From positions 1-64,000 of the forward strand of contig JAWLBX010000014.1 in the NCBI GenBank assembly GCA_041687435.1: a stretch of DNA of 64,000 nucleotides. The letters are read 5' to 3'. The DNA is from JACKII01 sp041687435 (GTDB lineage: Bacteria; Pseudomonadota; Alphaproteobacteria; Bin95). Within the stretch, counting starts at the first letter, position 1. Each line of letters begins with the position of its first letter. The notes under the pieces are model-generated. The model saw only the letters and a list, made by a program, of their open reading frames with translations. It ran no database searches and had not been told where the DNA came from. This document shows, piece by piece, positions 1 through 9,063 of the stretch. Position numbers and translations under genes: made by a program.

Positions 1-258
1 GGCATCGACACCGCCGCATATCGGGGCAACCGCGCCGATTTCAGCATCGCCTATGATACCGACGGCGTTTCGCTGATCGTTACCGATCTGGCCGGCAGTG
101 AAGGCACCGATACGCTTCGCGAGATCGAATGGCTGAGATTTGAAGACCAAACCATTGCCGTGCCGATGGCCGCCCCTCTCATGACAGCCGACCTCAGCGG
201 CGAGGGCAATTCCCTTGCGATCCCCACGCCCTCTGGCAGCGATGATCTTTATAGCTAG
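1..258 (+). CDS. C-terminal end of an RTX-like (haemolysin-type) protein, 5' end outside window
   Basis: Open from base 1 to a TAG at 256-258, giving 85 residues with no start in the window. The pattern GNRADFSIAYDTDG, then VTDLAGSEGTDTL, then a closing segment around IEWLRFEDQTI is the folding module commonly found at the end of haemolysin-type calcium-binding (RTX) proteins, just after the glycine/aspartate nonapeptide repeats. The last 35 residues are low in complexity and acidic, consistent with the uncleaved C-terminal signal used by type I secretion. The nonapeptide repeats themselves would lie upstream of the window, so the catalytic or adhesive part cannot be named. No secretion ABC gene follows it here. 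Confidence 0.7.
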   Translation, partial: GIDTAAYRGNRADFSIAYDTDGVSLIVTDLAGSEGTDTLREIEWLRFEDQTIAVPMAAPLMTADLSGEGNSLAIPTPSGSDDLYS

Positions 259-1308
259 ATGTTCAGGCCCGCAGTGTGATGGCGGGTATTGGAGACGAAA
301 CGGTGGGGTTCAGGCACGTAATTTCTTGCGGATGAATCCAAAGACGGTCCGTCTCTTGAGTGTCTTGAGGTGGATGCGAGTCTGGTTGTGAGTACTGTAG
401 TGGTACCGGTGCACGGGCGGCATTTTTCAGACCCCGCTTCCTCCGTTGTAGCCCGGCAATGGCAAATCTGCTGATCCGCTGATAGCACCGCAACGAAGAA
501 TTTGCAGATGGCTCACTCACCGGGGCTCTGGGATCGCGAGCCCAGAACGGATACGCGGGCTACCGACACAAAGGCTACCAGATTGCCGAGCGGTCAAACG
601 CGCCAGGAGAGGGGATGGTTTCTCCGTAGCCGGGGCTGGCGCGTCGGCCGGTGGCCTCGACGCTTTGCCGAAAGCGGTATGGCGTTCGTGTTCATCCGGC
701 ACCTTGCCCAGGCGCGCAAATGTTTTATGGGCGAACCGCAGCCGGCTGCTGTCACGTCTGGCGGTCGTCGACGCATTAAACCCAGCCTTATAATGGTAAT
801 CTTCTCGTCCAGAACGTTGTGATAATATTTGCACATTTTGTGAACCGGGCTCGCGTTACTCAAATACATCAGTCGGTATTTTCCGATTCTTCCGGATAAC
901 CTGTGCTGTGGGTAATCTGCTTTGAAGTTGGTTTGGGTCCAAAACGCGCACGAAACTCGTGCCGAACCCAAGCTACAGTAAGGTGAAATATCCCATGCCA
1001 CAGGCTCAACACAAAACGAGAGCCACGTCGTCCCTACGTATGGTGTTCAATAACGCGGTAGCGGTGGTTCCCCTCGGCGCCGCAACAACCATTGGAGACG
1101 TTGCCCGAAAAGTGCGCGGAATGTCGGCGCGGCGGCGTTCTCATCCGTCCGCTATCACCATCATGTTCCCCCATATCCGGACTGCCGACAGGGATGTGCC
1201 CGCCCGGAAACATGAATTGCCTGCTCCTGTATTGAACCGGTACGGGAAGCGGAGCGTCTCAAGCAAAATCAGGCACCTAGCTTTAGGACCCACCAAGGGA
1301 GAAGCATA
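259..1308. other. Long non-coding or decayed stretch
   Basis: About 1 kb without a convincing intact gene. Short ORFs on both strands have no plausible start context and overlap each other. The only recognisable content is the CheB-like remnant at about 611-735. The rest shows no tRNA cloverleaf, no clear terminator and no insertion-sequence ends that I could find by eye. The stretch looks like a relic of gene loss between the RTX-like gene and the monooxygenase. Confidence 0.5.
611..735 (+). pseudogene. Remnant of a CheB methylesterase domain (broken)
   Basis: Two reading frames together give a familiar protein. From 614 one frame reads DGFSVAGAGASAGGLDALPK, and from about 670 a different frame reads AESGMAFVFIRHLAQ. 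Joined, they resemble the start of CheB-type methylesterase domains (GASAGGL, a short helix, then SGMAFVLVQHL), as found in CheB and in large CheB/CheR fusion sensors. About ten residues expected between the two pieces are missing and the frame changes there, so a deletion with frameshift has occurred. There is no intact upstream start and no response-regulator domain. What the gene once sensed cannot be said. Confidence 0.55.
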
Positions 1309-1554
1309 ATGAGTCCTCATACTGATAGACTGGAAATCCTTCTGCGGATCGCTCGGGAATATCACTTCTCTTTCGATGACCTGGATGATTGGACGTGCAA
1401 TCTGGATTGGCAAGAATTTCAAGACTGGTCAAAAATATTCCCAAAGACAAATGACCAACGAAGCCAATACGTTCCGGCACGACTTCAGGAAGAGACTGCG
1501 CGCCCATACGTGGAACTTCCCAGCGACGATCCCGATGGGAAAGAGAACTTCTAA
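1309..1554 (+). CDS. Small acidic hypothetical protein (81 aa)
   Basis: An ATG at 1309 follows a good ribosome-binding stretch (GGGAGA, 7 bases upstream), and the frame runs 81 codons to TAA. The product is acidic, with aromatic-rich segments such as FDDLDDWTCNLDW, and has no signal peptide or membrane segment. I do not recognise a family. Codon use is less G/C-biased at third positions than in the neighbouring genes, so it may be recently acquired or spurious. It stands alone between the decayed region and the monooxygenase. The ribosome site is the main argument for calling it real. Confidence 0.35.
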   Translation: MSPHTDRLEILLRIAREYHFSFDDLDDWTCNLDWQEFQDWSKIFPKTNDQRSQYVPARLQEETARPYVELPSDDPDGKENF

Positions 1555-1871
1555 AGTGTTCCCACGCGATTAAGAACGCGCCCGAAAAGGGGGTTTTTCC
1601 GGGGTAAACCCATGATTCATTTGGGTCCGCCCTTGAGCATGTCTTGCGCACCCATCACCCTCAATCAGACATTCGGGTGCTGTTCAGCGGTTGCGTGTCT
1701 CGCGAGTGCATACGTTCTGCCGCAACCAAGCCGCGGAATTCGGTTGGCTATTGGCCTCATCGGGCGCTACCCTGTACGAAAGTCCATTATCACGGGTAAT
1801 GCCAGACCGGTTCGGCAGCAGGGGCTCGCTCCTCGTTCGGTCCGGGCCGCGACACCGAAAGGGGAACACCC
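1555..1871. other. Intergenic stretch before the monooxygenase
   Basis: About 317 bases with no supported gene; an ATG at 1612 opens a frame that runs only into the monooxygenase start. The imperfect inverted sequence cccgaaaa/ttttccggg at about 1575-1602 could be a weak terminator for the small ORF. The ribosome site GGGGAA at about 1860-1865 belongs to the gene at 1872. Confidence 0.4.
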
Positions 1872-3680
1872 ATGAACTATGCAGACGATATGGGCCTGAA
1901 GGTTCAGGACGAGGTCTCAAGCGACTCTATCGTCACGGCTTGGCTTGGTGCGTTCGAGGCGGCACTGGCGAGCGGTGATGCGCGGCAGGTGGCATCCCTG
2001 TTGACGGAAGACGGCAACTGGCGCGACGTGCTGGCCTTCACGTGGCACTTGGTGCCGCGGGTGGGCGCGCAAGCCATTGCGGATGGCTTGATTACACGGC
2101 AGCCGGCCGTCCAGGCGAGCGGCTTCGGCATCAGCCCGCAACGCACGCCCCCGCGGCGGGTTAAACGCCTGGGCCGTGATTGTATCGAGGCAATTTACGG
2201 TTTTGAAACCAAACTCGGCCGGTGTGAAGGCGTGCTAAGGCTGGTTCCGGCAACGGACGGCAAGGGCGCCGCCGGCCACAAAGCCTGGGTCGTCTCCACA
2301 TCGCTGGAAGAACTCAACGGCTTTGAGGAAAAAACCGGCCGCAACCGTCCGACCGGCGCCGCCTATTCCCGCAACTTTGGCGGCGACAACTGGGACGACG
2401 CCCGGCGCAAGGCGCAGACCTACGACGATCGCGACCCGACCGTTCTAATCGTCGGCGGCGCCCAGGCGGGGCTGTCCATCGCCGCGCGTCTCAACCAGGT
2501 CGGCGTCGATGCGCTGGTGGTCGAGAAGTGGCCGCGGATCGGCGACAGTTGGCGCAACCGCTATCACTCGCTGGCTCTGCACAACTCCATCAACGTCAAC
2601 CACCTGCCCTACCTCCCCTTCCCGGAGACCTGGCCGAACTATATTCCGAAGGACATGCTGGGCCTCTGGTTTGAATTCTATGCCCAGGTGATGGAAATCA
2701 ATCACTGGACCAACACGGAATTTACCAAGGGCGAATGGGACGATCAGGCGAAGCGCTGGACCGCTACCCTGAAACGCGCCGACGGCAGCGAACGCGTCAT
2801 GCATCCGCGCCACATTGTATTTGCCAACGGCGTCAGCAGTTATCCGTTGATCCCGGAGATTCCTGGGTTGGATACCTTCCAGGGAGAGGTGATCCATTCC
2901 GAAGGCTTCGACAGCGGCGCACCTTATGCCGGCAAGCGGGCCATCGTCATCGGCACTGGTTCCAGCGCGAACGACATCGCGCTCGACCTGCACAGCTTCA
3001 ACTGTCAGACGACGCTGGTGCAACGCGGCTCCACAACGGTGGTGTCCATCGATCCGTCCGCGAAACTGAACTACGGCATTTATGAAGAAGGCCCGCCGGT
3101 AGAGGATTGCGACCTGCTCGGTTCCGCCTCTACCCCGCCCATGATCGTCCAGGGCTACCAAATAGCAGTCAAGCGCATGATGGAGCTGGACAAGGATATG
3201 ATCGAGGGGCTGACGGGCATCGGCTTCAAGTTCGATATTGGCGAGGACAACACGGGCCACCAGATGAAATACCGCCGCCGCGGCGGTGGCTATAATCTGG
3301 ATGCCGGCAGTTCCGAATTGATGATCAAGGGCGAAATCGGACTGCTGCAGAACGAGAATATCGAGCGGTACTGCCCGGAAGGCGCCCTGTTGAAGGATGG
3401 CACCGTCGTTCCCGCCGATGTTATTGTTCTGGGCACCGGCTACTACCCGCAAGGCGAACTGGTGCGCCGCGCGCTGGGTGAGGACATGGCGGAGAAAATC
3501 GGGCCGATCTGGGGCGAGGACAAGGACGGCGAACTTGCCAACATGTACAAGCGCACGCCGCAGGAAGGCGCCTGGTTCATTGCCGGCAGCTTGACGCAGG
3601 CCCGGGTCTATTCCAAATACCTCGCCCTGCAGATCAAGGCGATGGAAGAAGGGCTGATCGACACCGATCCCTTCGCATAA
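1872..3680 (+). CDS. FAD/NAD(P)-dependent monooxygenase with N-terminal NTF2-like domain
   Basis: This 602-residue protein has two parts. Residues about 20-150 resemble an NTF2/SnoaL-like fold (opening ... AWLGAFEAALASGDA ... LLTEDGNWRDVL). The rest is a flavin-containing monooxygenase core. The FAD-binding loop is VGGAQAG at 194-200, in place of the usual GxGxxG. A second Rossmann motif, GTGSSAND at 361-368, binds NADPH, and the stretch before it (GEVIHSEGF) matches the family's F/HS signature. Such enzymes oxygenate heteroatoms or ketones using NADPH and O2; the substrate cannot be told. The start is supported by a GGGGAA ribosome site. It appears monocistronic and converges with the patatin gene downstream. 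Confidence 0.85.
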   Translation: MNYADDMGLKVQDEVSSDSIVTAWLGAFEAALASGDARQVASLLTEDGNWRDVLAFTWHLVPRVGAQAIADGLITRQPAVQASGFGISPQRTPPRRVKRLGRDCIEAIYGFETKLGRCEGVLRLVPATDGKGAAGHKAWVVSTSLEELNGFEEKTGRNRPTGAAYSRNFGGDNWDDARRKAQTYDDRDPTVLIVGGAQAGLSIAARLNQVGVDALVVEKWPRIGDSWRNRYHSLALHNSINVNHLPYLPFPETWPNYIPKDMLGLWFEFYAQVMEINHWTNTEFTKGEWDDQAKRWTATLKRADGSERVMHPRHIVFANGVSSYPLIPEIPGLDTFQGEVIHSEGFDSGAPYAGKRAIVIGTGSSANDIALDLHSFNCQTTLVQRGSTTVVSIDPSAKLNYGIYEEGPPVEDCDLLGSASTPPMIVQGYQIAVKRMMELDKDMIEGLTGIGFKFDIGEDNTGHQMKYRRRGGGYNLDAGSSELMIKGEIGLLQNENIERYCPEGALLKDGTVVPADVIVLGTGYYPQGELVRRALGEDMAEKIGPIWGEDKDGELANMYKRTPQEGAWFIAGSLTQARVYSKYLALQIKAMEEGLIDTDPFA

Positions 3681-3717
3681 GGCTGGCGCGGGTGCATTTT
3701 GGCGGTCGCAGGCACAC

Positions 3718-4716
3718 CTAAACGGAGACCGGCGCCGCCCCGCTTTCCGTTAGCAGCAGGGCAACCAACCGGTCGAATTCGCTGCCGTGATCTTTCAGGA
3801 TCTGTTCGGCTTCCTGCTCCAGGTTGCGGATATTGCCGGCATTGGCGGCGTCCATGTCATCCAGCGCCAGGTCCAACCGCGTGTTGAACCGAAAATACCG
3901 TTGATTGTCCGGCCGGCGCCCATCGGGCAGCAACTGCTGCAACTGGTAGTCCGCCGAGTCTGCTACACCATCCATCATCACGCTGATAATGGGCTGCATC
4001 CAGCCGGCTGCACCCCAATTCCTGGCGTCCTCATACGGAATTTCACGCGTCGCGATGCCGGTTCCAAGCGAAACGATCAGAATTTCTGACGGGTCGATGC
4101 CCATATTGCACGCTTCCACATAGGCGCACATCGCCGGATTGTTGGCAAACACCCCGCCATCGACCAGGACGCGGCGCTTTGGATTTGCTCCGACGCTCAT
4201 GACCTCTGCCGGCTCGAAATAGGTTGGCGCAGCCGATGTGGCACGGGCGACATCGCGCAGATAGTGGTTACGGCCCGGCTTGCTGGCCCGTCGCGTCTTG
4301 AAAAAATAAGGGCCGCGCCGCTCGATATCGTAGCTGGTGACAAGGATCGGACGGATCGTCTCCGCCAGCGTCATATCCCCAACATACTCCCTCAGGATCG
4401 TTTCCAGGGGCGCGTGCGAATATTTCTCGTCTGCAATGCCACCAAGAGATGTGACGCCCCGCCAGAACGAGCGCTGAAAAATTTCATGGCCGCGCTTGAT
4501 ATAAAGATCGAGCATATCGGCCGCCGAATACCGCGGCCCCTGCCCTGCCCCCGGAACGGCCAAGCCAGCCGCAAGAATGCCTCCGGTAGAGGTTCCGGCG
4601 ATCAGGTCAAACAGCGCCGCCACCGGTTTCCCTGCCTTCTCCTCCAAACGCCGCAACAGTGTGCCTGGAATGACGCCGCGGATACCGCCGCCGTCGATGG
4701 ATAGTATCTTGAACAT
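3718..4716 (-). CDS. Patatin-like phospholipase
   Basis: 332 residues starting MFKILSIDGGGIRG. The three patatin hallmarks are present: oxyanion-hole GGGIRG at 9-14, nucleophile elbow GTSTG with Ser43, and catalytic Asp186 in VDGGVFANNP. Together they form the Ser-Asp dyad of lipid acyl hydrolases. There is no signal peptide, so the enzyme is probably cytosolic or membrane-peripheral. The architecture resembles the cyclic-nucleotide-activated CapV effectors of CBASS, but no CD-NTase gene lies next to it, so an ordinary lipid-turnover role is equally likely. The frame stays open for 46 more codons upstream; I chose the start that gives the family's normal N-terminus. It is divergent from the oxidoreductase at 4926. 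Confidence 0.88.
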   Translation of the reverse strand: MFKILSIDGGGIRGVIPGTLLRRLEEKAGKPVAALFDLIAGTSTGGILAAGLAVPGAGQGPRYSAADMLDLYIKRGHEIFQRSFWRGVTSLGGIADEKYSHAPLETILREYVGDMTLAETIRPILVTSYDIERRGPYFFKTRRASKPGRNHYLRDVARATSAAPTYFEPAEVMSVGANPKRRVLVDGGVFANNPAMCAYVEACNMGIDPSEILIVSLGTGIATREIPYEDARNWGAAGWMQPIISVMMDGVADSADYQLQQLLPDGRRPDNQRYFRFNTRLDLALDDMDAANAGNIRNLEQEAEQILKDHGSEFDRLVALLLTESGAAPVSV

Positions 4717-4925
4717 CGGATGTTCTTTCAGCCTCCAAGGCTTCGTTGCGGACTTTTGCAGAGTATGCCGCATACCGCCACAGCGACAAGCATCCATCGC
4801 ACGCCGCAAAATCGGCCACGGGCGCGCCGGCACGCCGTGCCGTTTTTCCCGCACGCTTGCCTAGGGGCGGCCAAACCCCATACGTTTGGTTCCATCCGGG
4901 AATTTCTCACCGCACAAGGTTGAAC

Positions 4926-5930
4926 ATGCGAGCATACGAAATCGTCTCCGACGGCGGCATTGACGCCCTGAAACTGGCCGAACGGCCGTCCCCTGCCCCC
5001 GGGCCGGGCGAAGTGCTGGTACGGATGCGCGCGTCCGCACTCAATTATCGCGACCTGCTGACCGTAACCGATCCCGTGGGCCGCAACCTGCCCTACCCCC
5101 GTATCCCGAACTCGGATGGCGTGGGCGAGGTGCTGGCCGTCGGTTCTGGCGCGACGCGGTTCGCTGTCGGAGACCGCGTCGCTGGTTGTTTTTTCCAACG
5201 CTGGGAGGATGGCGACATCACGGCGGACGGCATGGCCAGCGCGTTGGGCGGCACGATGGATGGCGTCCTGGCGGAGGAAGTGGTGCTGAACGAACGGGGC
5301 CTGGTCGCAATCCCCGCTCATCTGAGCTTTGCCGAGGCATCCACCCTGCCTTGCGCGGCACTGACCGCCTGGAACGGGCTGGTGGAAAAAGGCCGCCTGA
5401 TGGCGGGCGATACCGTGCTTTGCATCGGTACCGGCGGCGTTTCCATTTTCGGGCTTCAGATCGCCAAACTGCACGGCGCACGCGCGGTGGTCATCTCGTC
5501 CAGCGATGAAAAGCTGGAGCGAGCAAAGGCGATGGGCGCCTGGGCGACGATCAACTACCGCACCATGCCCGACTGGCAACAAGGGGTGCTGGAGGCAACG
5601 GGCGGGCGCGGCGTCGATCATGTGCTGGAGGTCGGCGGCGCCGGCACACTGCCGCGCTCCATCGCTTCCACCCGCATCGCGGGGCATCTGGCGCTGATCG
5701 GCGTGCTGACCGGTGGCGAAATCAGCCCGGCTCTGATCTTCCGCAATTCCCTGCGGGTCAGCGGCATCTATGTCGGCAGCCGCGCCATGTTCGAGCGCAT
5801 GAACCGCGCCTTCACGGCGGCCGAACTTCGCCCGGTCATCGACCGCACTTTCGGTTTCGACGATGCAAGGGCCGCGTTCCACCACCTGAAAGCCGCCGGG
5901 CATTTCGGCAAGGTCGTGATCGCCTATTGA
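4926..5930 (+). CDS. Zinc-independent alcohol dehydrogenase/quinone oxidoreductase family (MDR)
   Basis: 334 residues of the medium-chain dehydrogenase/reductase fold. An N-terminal GroES-like half (ALNYRDLLTV, DGVGEVLAVG) is followed by a Rossmann half with the dinucleotide loop GTGGVSIFG near residue 170. The catalytic and structural zinc-ligand cysteines of true alcohol dehydrogenases are not seen, which points to the NADPH-quinone/enone reductase branch. The start at 4926 gives the typical N-terminus MRAYEI and is preceded by AAGG. The longer upstream frame overlaps the divergent promoter region and is not supported. It is followed 117 bases later by the ThDP enzyme on the same strand and may share its transcript. 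Confidence 0.85.
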   Translation: MRAYEIVSDGGIDALKLAERPSPAPGPGEVLVRMRASALNYRDLLTVTDPVGRNLPYPRIPNSDGVGEVLAVGSGATRFAVGDRVAGCFFQRWEDGDITADGMASALGGTMDGVLAEEVVLNERGLVAIPAHLSFAEASTLPCAALTAWNGLVEKGRLMAGDTVLCIGTGGVSIFGLQIAKLHGARAVVISSSDEKLERAKAMGAWATINYRTMPDWQQGVLEATGGRGVDHVLEVGGAGTLPRSIASTRIAGHLALIGVLTGGEISPALIFRNSLRVSGIYVGSRAMFERMNRAFTAAELRPVIDRTFGFDDARAAFHHLKAAGHFGKVVIAY

Positions 5931-6047
5931 GCCGCGGCCGCCTCAGCAGACCAGCGCAATGCCCGTGACATTGCCGTGCCGAATGCGCATTCTGCTAGCC
6001 GACCTATTCCGCACTGCATGGCGCGCACCGCCAACGGGAGACCAGCA

Positions 6048-7700
6048 ATGAACGGCATCGACTACATCGCCCAAATTCTGAAACAGGAAGGCGTCGAGTG
6101 GATGTCCTGTTTCCCGAGCAACCCGCTGATCTCCGCCGCGGCCCGGATCGGCATCCGCCCGGTGGCGTTCCGGCACGAACGCGGCGCGGTCATGGCTGCG
6201 GATGGCTACAGCCGGATCAGCGACCGGCAGCGGTTTGGCGTCGTCGCAGTGCAATCGCAAGCCGGGGCGGAGAACGCGATGGGCGGCATCGCCCAGGCCT
6301 ATGCGGACAACATCCCGATTCTGGTATTCTTGGGTGGAAACACGCTGGACCGGCTTTCGGTCAAGCCGAATTTCACCGCCGCCCGCAACTATCAGGGCTG
6401 GGTGAAACAGGTGGAGGCGATCTATACGCCGAACCAGGTTGGCGACGTGATGCGCCGCGCCTTCCATGCCCTGCGCAATGGTACGCCCGGCCCGGTGGTC
6501 GTCGAACTGACCGCCGATGTCTGTGCGCAGGAGGTGCCGGAGGCGGCGCAGACCTACAAATCGCCGAAACTGTTCCGCCAGGTGCCGGAAGCAGGCGCAA
6601 TCGAAGCCGCCGCCGATGCCCTGATCGGGGCGAAACGCGGCGTGATCTGGGCAGGCGCCGGCGTGCTGTTCTCCGGTGGCACGGATGCCTTGCGCGAACT
6701 GGCCGAACTGACGGCAACGCCGGTCTTCTGCACCATGCCCGGCAAGTCTGCTTTCGACGAACGTCACCCTTTGGCTCTCGGCGCCGGCAGCGGCACGACA
6801 ACGGGCCCGGCGCATGAATGGCTGACCGGCAGCGACGTGCTGCTGGCGCTGGGCAGCAGCCTGACCCGCACCCCCTATGGCCAGAAGGTGCAGCCCAACA
6901 AGACCGTCATTCACAACACCAACAACCCGGACGACCTCAACAAGGACGAGGCAGTGGACATCGGCCTGGTCGGCGATACGCGCCTGACCATCGAGGCGCT
7001 GATTGCCTGCATCAAGGCAAAAACCGGTGGCAAGGGCATTGGCGACCGCAGCCAGGCGGAAACTGCCGTGGCTGCCGCCAAGGCAAAATGGATGGCGGAA
7101 TGGTCGCCGGTCCTCGCTTCTGACGAGGAGCCCATCGCCTATTACCGCGTGATCCAGGCCTTGAACGAAACGCTCGATCTGGAAAACAGCATCGTCACCC
7201 ACGATGCCGGCGCCCCGCGCGATACGATTGTGCCATTCTACACCGCCACGACACCCCACAGCTATGTCGGCTGGGGCAAGACCACCCACCTGGGCTTCGG
7301 GATTCCCCTGGTCATCGGCGCGAAGATGGCCCAGCCGCAAAAATTCTGCCTGAACCTGATGGGCGATGGCGCGTTCGGCATGTCCGGGACGGATATCGAA
7401 ACCGCAGCCCGCTCCGGCGCGGCCATCACCACCGTGCTGCTGAACAATAGCGCAATGGCCACCTATTCCGGCCCGACCCAAGGCACGATCGGCGCGGAAG
7501 CTCGAGAACAATACGGCGTTTCCACCATGCATGGCGACTATGCCAAGATCGCGGAAGGCATGGGGGCGGTCGGCATCAAGGTTGCCAAACCGTCAGAGCT
7601 TACCGCAGCCTTGCAGGAAGCCCAGCGCCTCAACGCCAGCGGCCGCACGGTCCTGATCGAAGTGCTGGCGAATGTCGAGGATCGCCGCTCCCGGTTCTGA
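6048..7700 (+). CDS. Thiamine diphosphate-dependent enzyme (acetolactate synthase-like)
   Basis: 550 residues with the three-domain layout of the acetolactate synthase/benzoylformate decarboxylase family. The N-terminal PYR domain carries the cofactor-activating glutamate in RHERGAV (Glu44), and a central domain sits at about 190-330. The C-terminal PP domain has the ThDP motif GDGAFGMSG at 439, closed by NN at 467-468. Such enzymes decarboxylate or ligate 2-oxo acids. It lacks the FAD-loop features I would need to call it a biosynthetic acetolactate synthase, and no ilvN small subunit follows. The TRAP importer immediately downstream hints that it may act on an imported organic acid (inference). 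The start follows a GGGAG site. Confidence 0.82.
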   Translation: MNGIDYIAQILKQEGVEWMSCFPSNPLISAAARIGIRPVAFRHERGAVMAADGYSRISDRQRFGVVAVQSQAGAENAMGGIAQAYADNIPILVFLGGNTLDRLSVKPNFTAARNYQGWVKQVEAIYTPNQVGDVMRRAFHALRNGTPGPVVVELTADVCAQEVPEAAQTYKSPKLFRQVPEAGAIEAAADALIGAKRGVIWAGAGVLFSGGTDALRELAELTATPVFCTMPGKSAFDERHPLALGAGSGTTTGPAHEWLTGSDVLLALGSSLTRTPYGQKVQPNKTVIHNTNNPDDLNKDEAVDIGLVGDTRLTIEALIACIKAKTGGKGIGDRSQAETAVAAAKAKWMAEWSPVLASDEEPIAYYRVIQALNETLDLENSIVTHDAGAPRDTIVPFYTATTPHSYVGWGKTTHLGFGIPLVIGAKMAQPQKFCLNLMGDGAFGMSGTDIETAARSGAAITTVLLNNSAMATYSGPTQGTIGAEAREQYGVSTMHGDYAKIAEGMGAVGIKVAKPSELTAALQEAQRLNASGRTVLIEVLANVEDRRSRF

Positions 7701-7904
7701 CCCGCAGTTACTGACAGCGCCCGCCGGGCGGACGGTGAAAAAATCGGCCGCCCGGTTGCGACTTTCGGCGTAATTTTCTGGACATACTGCCGCAATGTGC
7801 TGCTAAATATCAGGGCCTGACCGGCAAACGGTCTGCCAAAGCGGAAGAAAATCCGCAGATATCAATAGCCAGCCAATCGGCAATTCAAGAGGAAACGCCT
7901 AAAG

Positions 7905-9044
7905 ATGACGCGCAAAATACTGGGAGCGGCGCTCGGCGCGGCCGCGCTGTTAACGGCCGCATCGGTTGCGACCGACGCTTCCGCCCGCGAATTGCGATTC
8001 GAACCAGCCCTTCCGTGCACCCATGACGCCGTTATAGCCTTTCATCATGCTGAAAAGGAATTGCCGAAGCGCACCAATGGCGAACTGACCCTGCGCAATT
8101 ATTGCGGCTCGCTGATGGGGCTTTCGGAGGTCAGCGACGGGCTGCGCGATGGCATCGCCGATGTCGGCCTTATGGTTCTGCCGTACTGGCCGGCGGAATT
8201 TCCCTACCACAACTTCCTGGCGAACATTTCCGGCTATGCGGACACAGCCATTGCCATGGCCGGCGCCAACACGGAGTTCGTTTTCAATTGCGAGCCCTGC
8301 CTGAAGGAGTTCTTCGATAAGAACCAGATCGTGCTGGCGATGCACTCCAACCCACCCTACGTGCCCATTGTCGCCGGCAAGCCGATGCGCACGCCAGAGG
8401 ATATCGTCGCCAAGAAATTCCGTGCCGGCAGCATCTATTTCCGGCGCTGGGCGGAATATTTCGATGGCAAGGCCGTGACGATGACCGGCAACGAGATCTA
8501 CGAGGGCCTGAACGCCGGCGTTCTGGATGCAACCCTTTCCACCCCGACCGAAATTCCGAATTTCGGCTTGCAGGATGTGGTGGATTCGGTGACACGGCTG
8601 CCGCTCGGCACGTTTCACAGCATGTCGCTCTGGACGATGAACCTGGACACGTGGCGCAGCCTGACGCCCGAACAGCGCCAAGTCATGCTGGACCTTGCTG
8701 CGGAAGGCACGGCGTTGACGGAAGCCCGGCTCGACCAGCAATACGCCGAAGTCTTCGACCAGTTGAAAGAATGGGGCATCGAACTGGTTGAGCCTTCCGA
8801 AGCGCTGGTTGCCAAACACGCGGCATTTGCAGCCAGCAATTTCGAAGCCTCGATCGCCACCGGCGAAAAAGATTTCGGCGTGACAAACCCGCGGGAGGTC
8901 GCCGAGCAGTTCGCGGAAACCGCCAAACGCTGGCAGAAAATGATCTCCGACCAAGGGGACAAGCGCTTCGACGGTGCGGCGATGGCCGAAATCTACAAGC
9001 GCGAAATCTACAGCAAGATCGACGTCAACACTTACGGCATGTGA
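7905..9044 (+). CDS. dctP: TRAP transporter periplasmic substrate-binding protein (DctP family)
   Basis: 379 residues beginning with a signal peptide (basic MTRK, a hydrophobic core, cleavage near DASARE). The mature part has the DctP pattern of an extracytoplasmic carboxylate receptor, with segments like GLSEVSDGLRDGIADVG and the later GLNAGVLDATLS. A carboxylate-binding arginine is expected in the KKFRAGSIYFRRW segment (about residue 170), but the ligand cannot be read from sequence. It heads a three-gene TRAP operon, and a strong hairpin follows it before the membrane genes, as is common where more receptor than permease is needed. The 204-base gap upstream suggests its own promoter. Confidence 0.9.
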   Translation: MTRKILGAALGAAALLTAASVATDASARELRFEPALPCTHDAVIAFHHAEKELPKRTNGELTLRNYCGSLMGLSEVSDGLRDGIADVGLMVLPYWPAEFPYHNFLANISGYADTAIAMAGANTEFVFNCEPCLKEFFDKNQIVLAMHSNPPYVPIVAGKPMRTPEDIVAKKFRAGSIYFRRWAEYFDGKAVTMTGNEIYEGLNAGVLDATLSTPTEIPNFGLQDVVDSVTRLPLGTFHSMSLWTMNLDTWRSLTPEQRQVMLDLAAEGTALTEARLDQQYAEVFDQLKEWGIELVEPSEALVAKHAAFAASNFEASIATGEKDFGVTNPREVAEQFAETAKRWQKMISDQGDKRFDGAAMAEIYKREIYSKIDVNTYGM

Positions 9045-9063
9045 CCGCCAGATTGGCAAAGCA

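Noticed and set aside
959..1309. 116-codon ORF ending at the small acidic ORF
   Set aside because: No ribosome site, no recognisable motif, atypical composition, and it lies in the decayed region.
2445..3452. Long minus-strand ORF inside the flavin monooxygenase
   Set aside because: It is the mirror of a strongly conserved plus-strand enzyme and has no family pattern or ribosome site; long antisense frames are common at this G+C content.
3718..4926. CBASS anti-phage operon around the patatin gene
   Set aside because: No nucleotide cyclase, E2/E1 or deubiquitinase genes lie on either side; the neighbours are metabolic.
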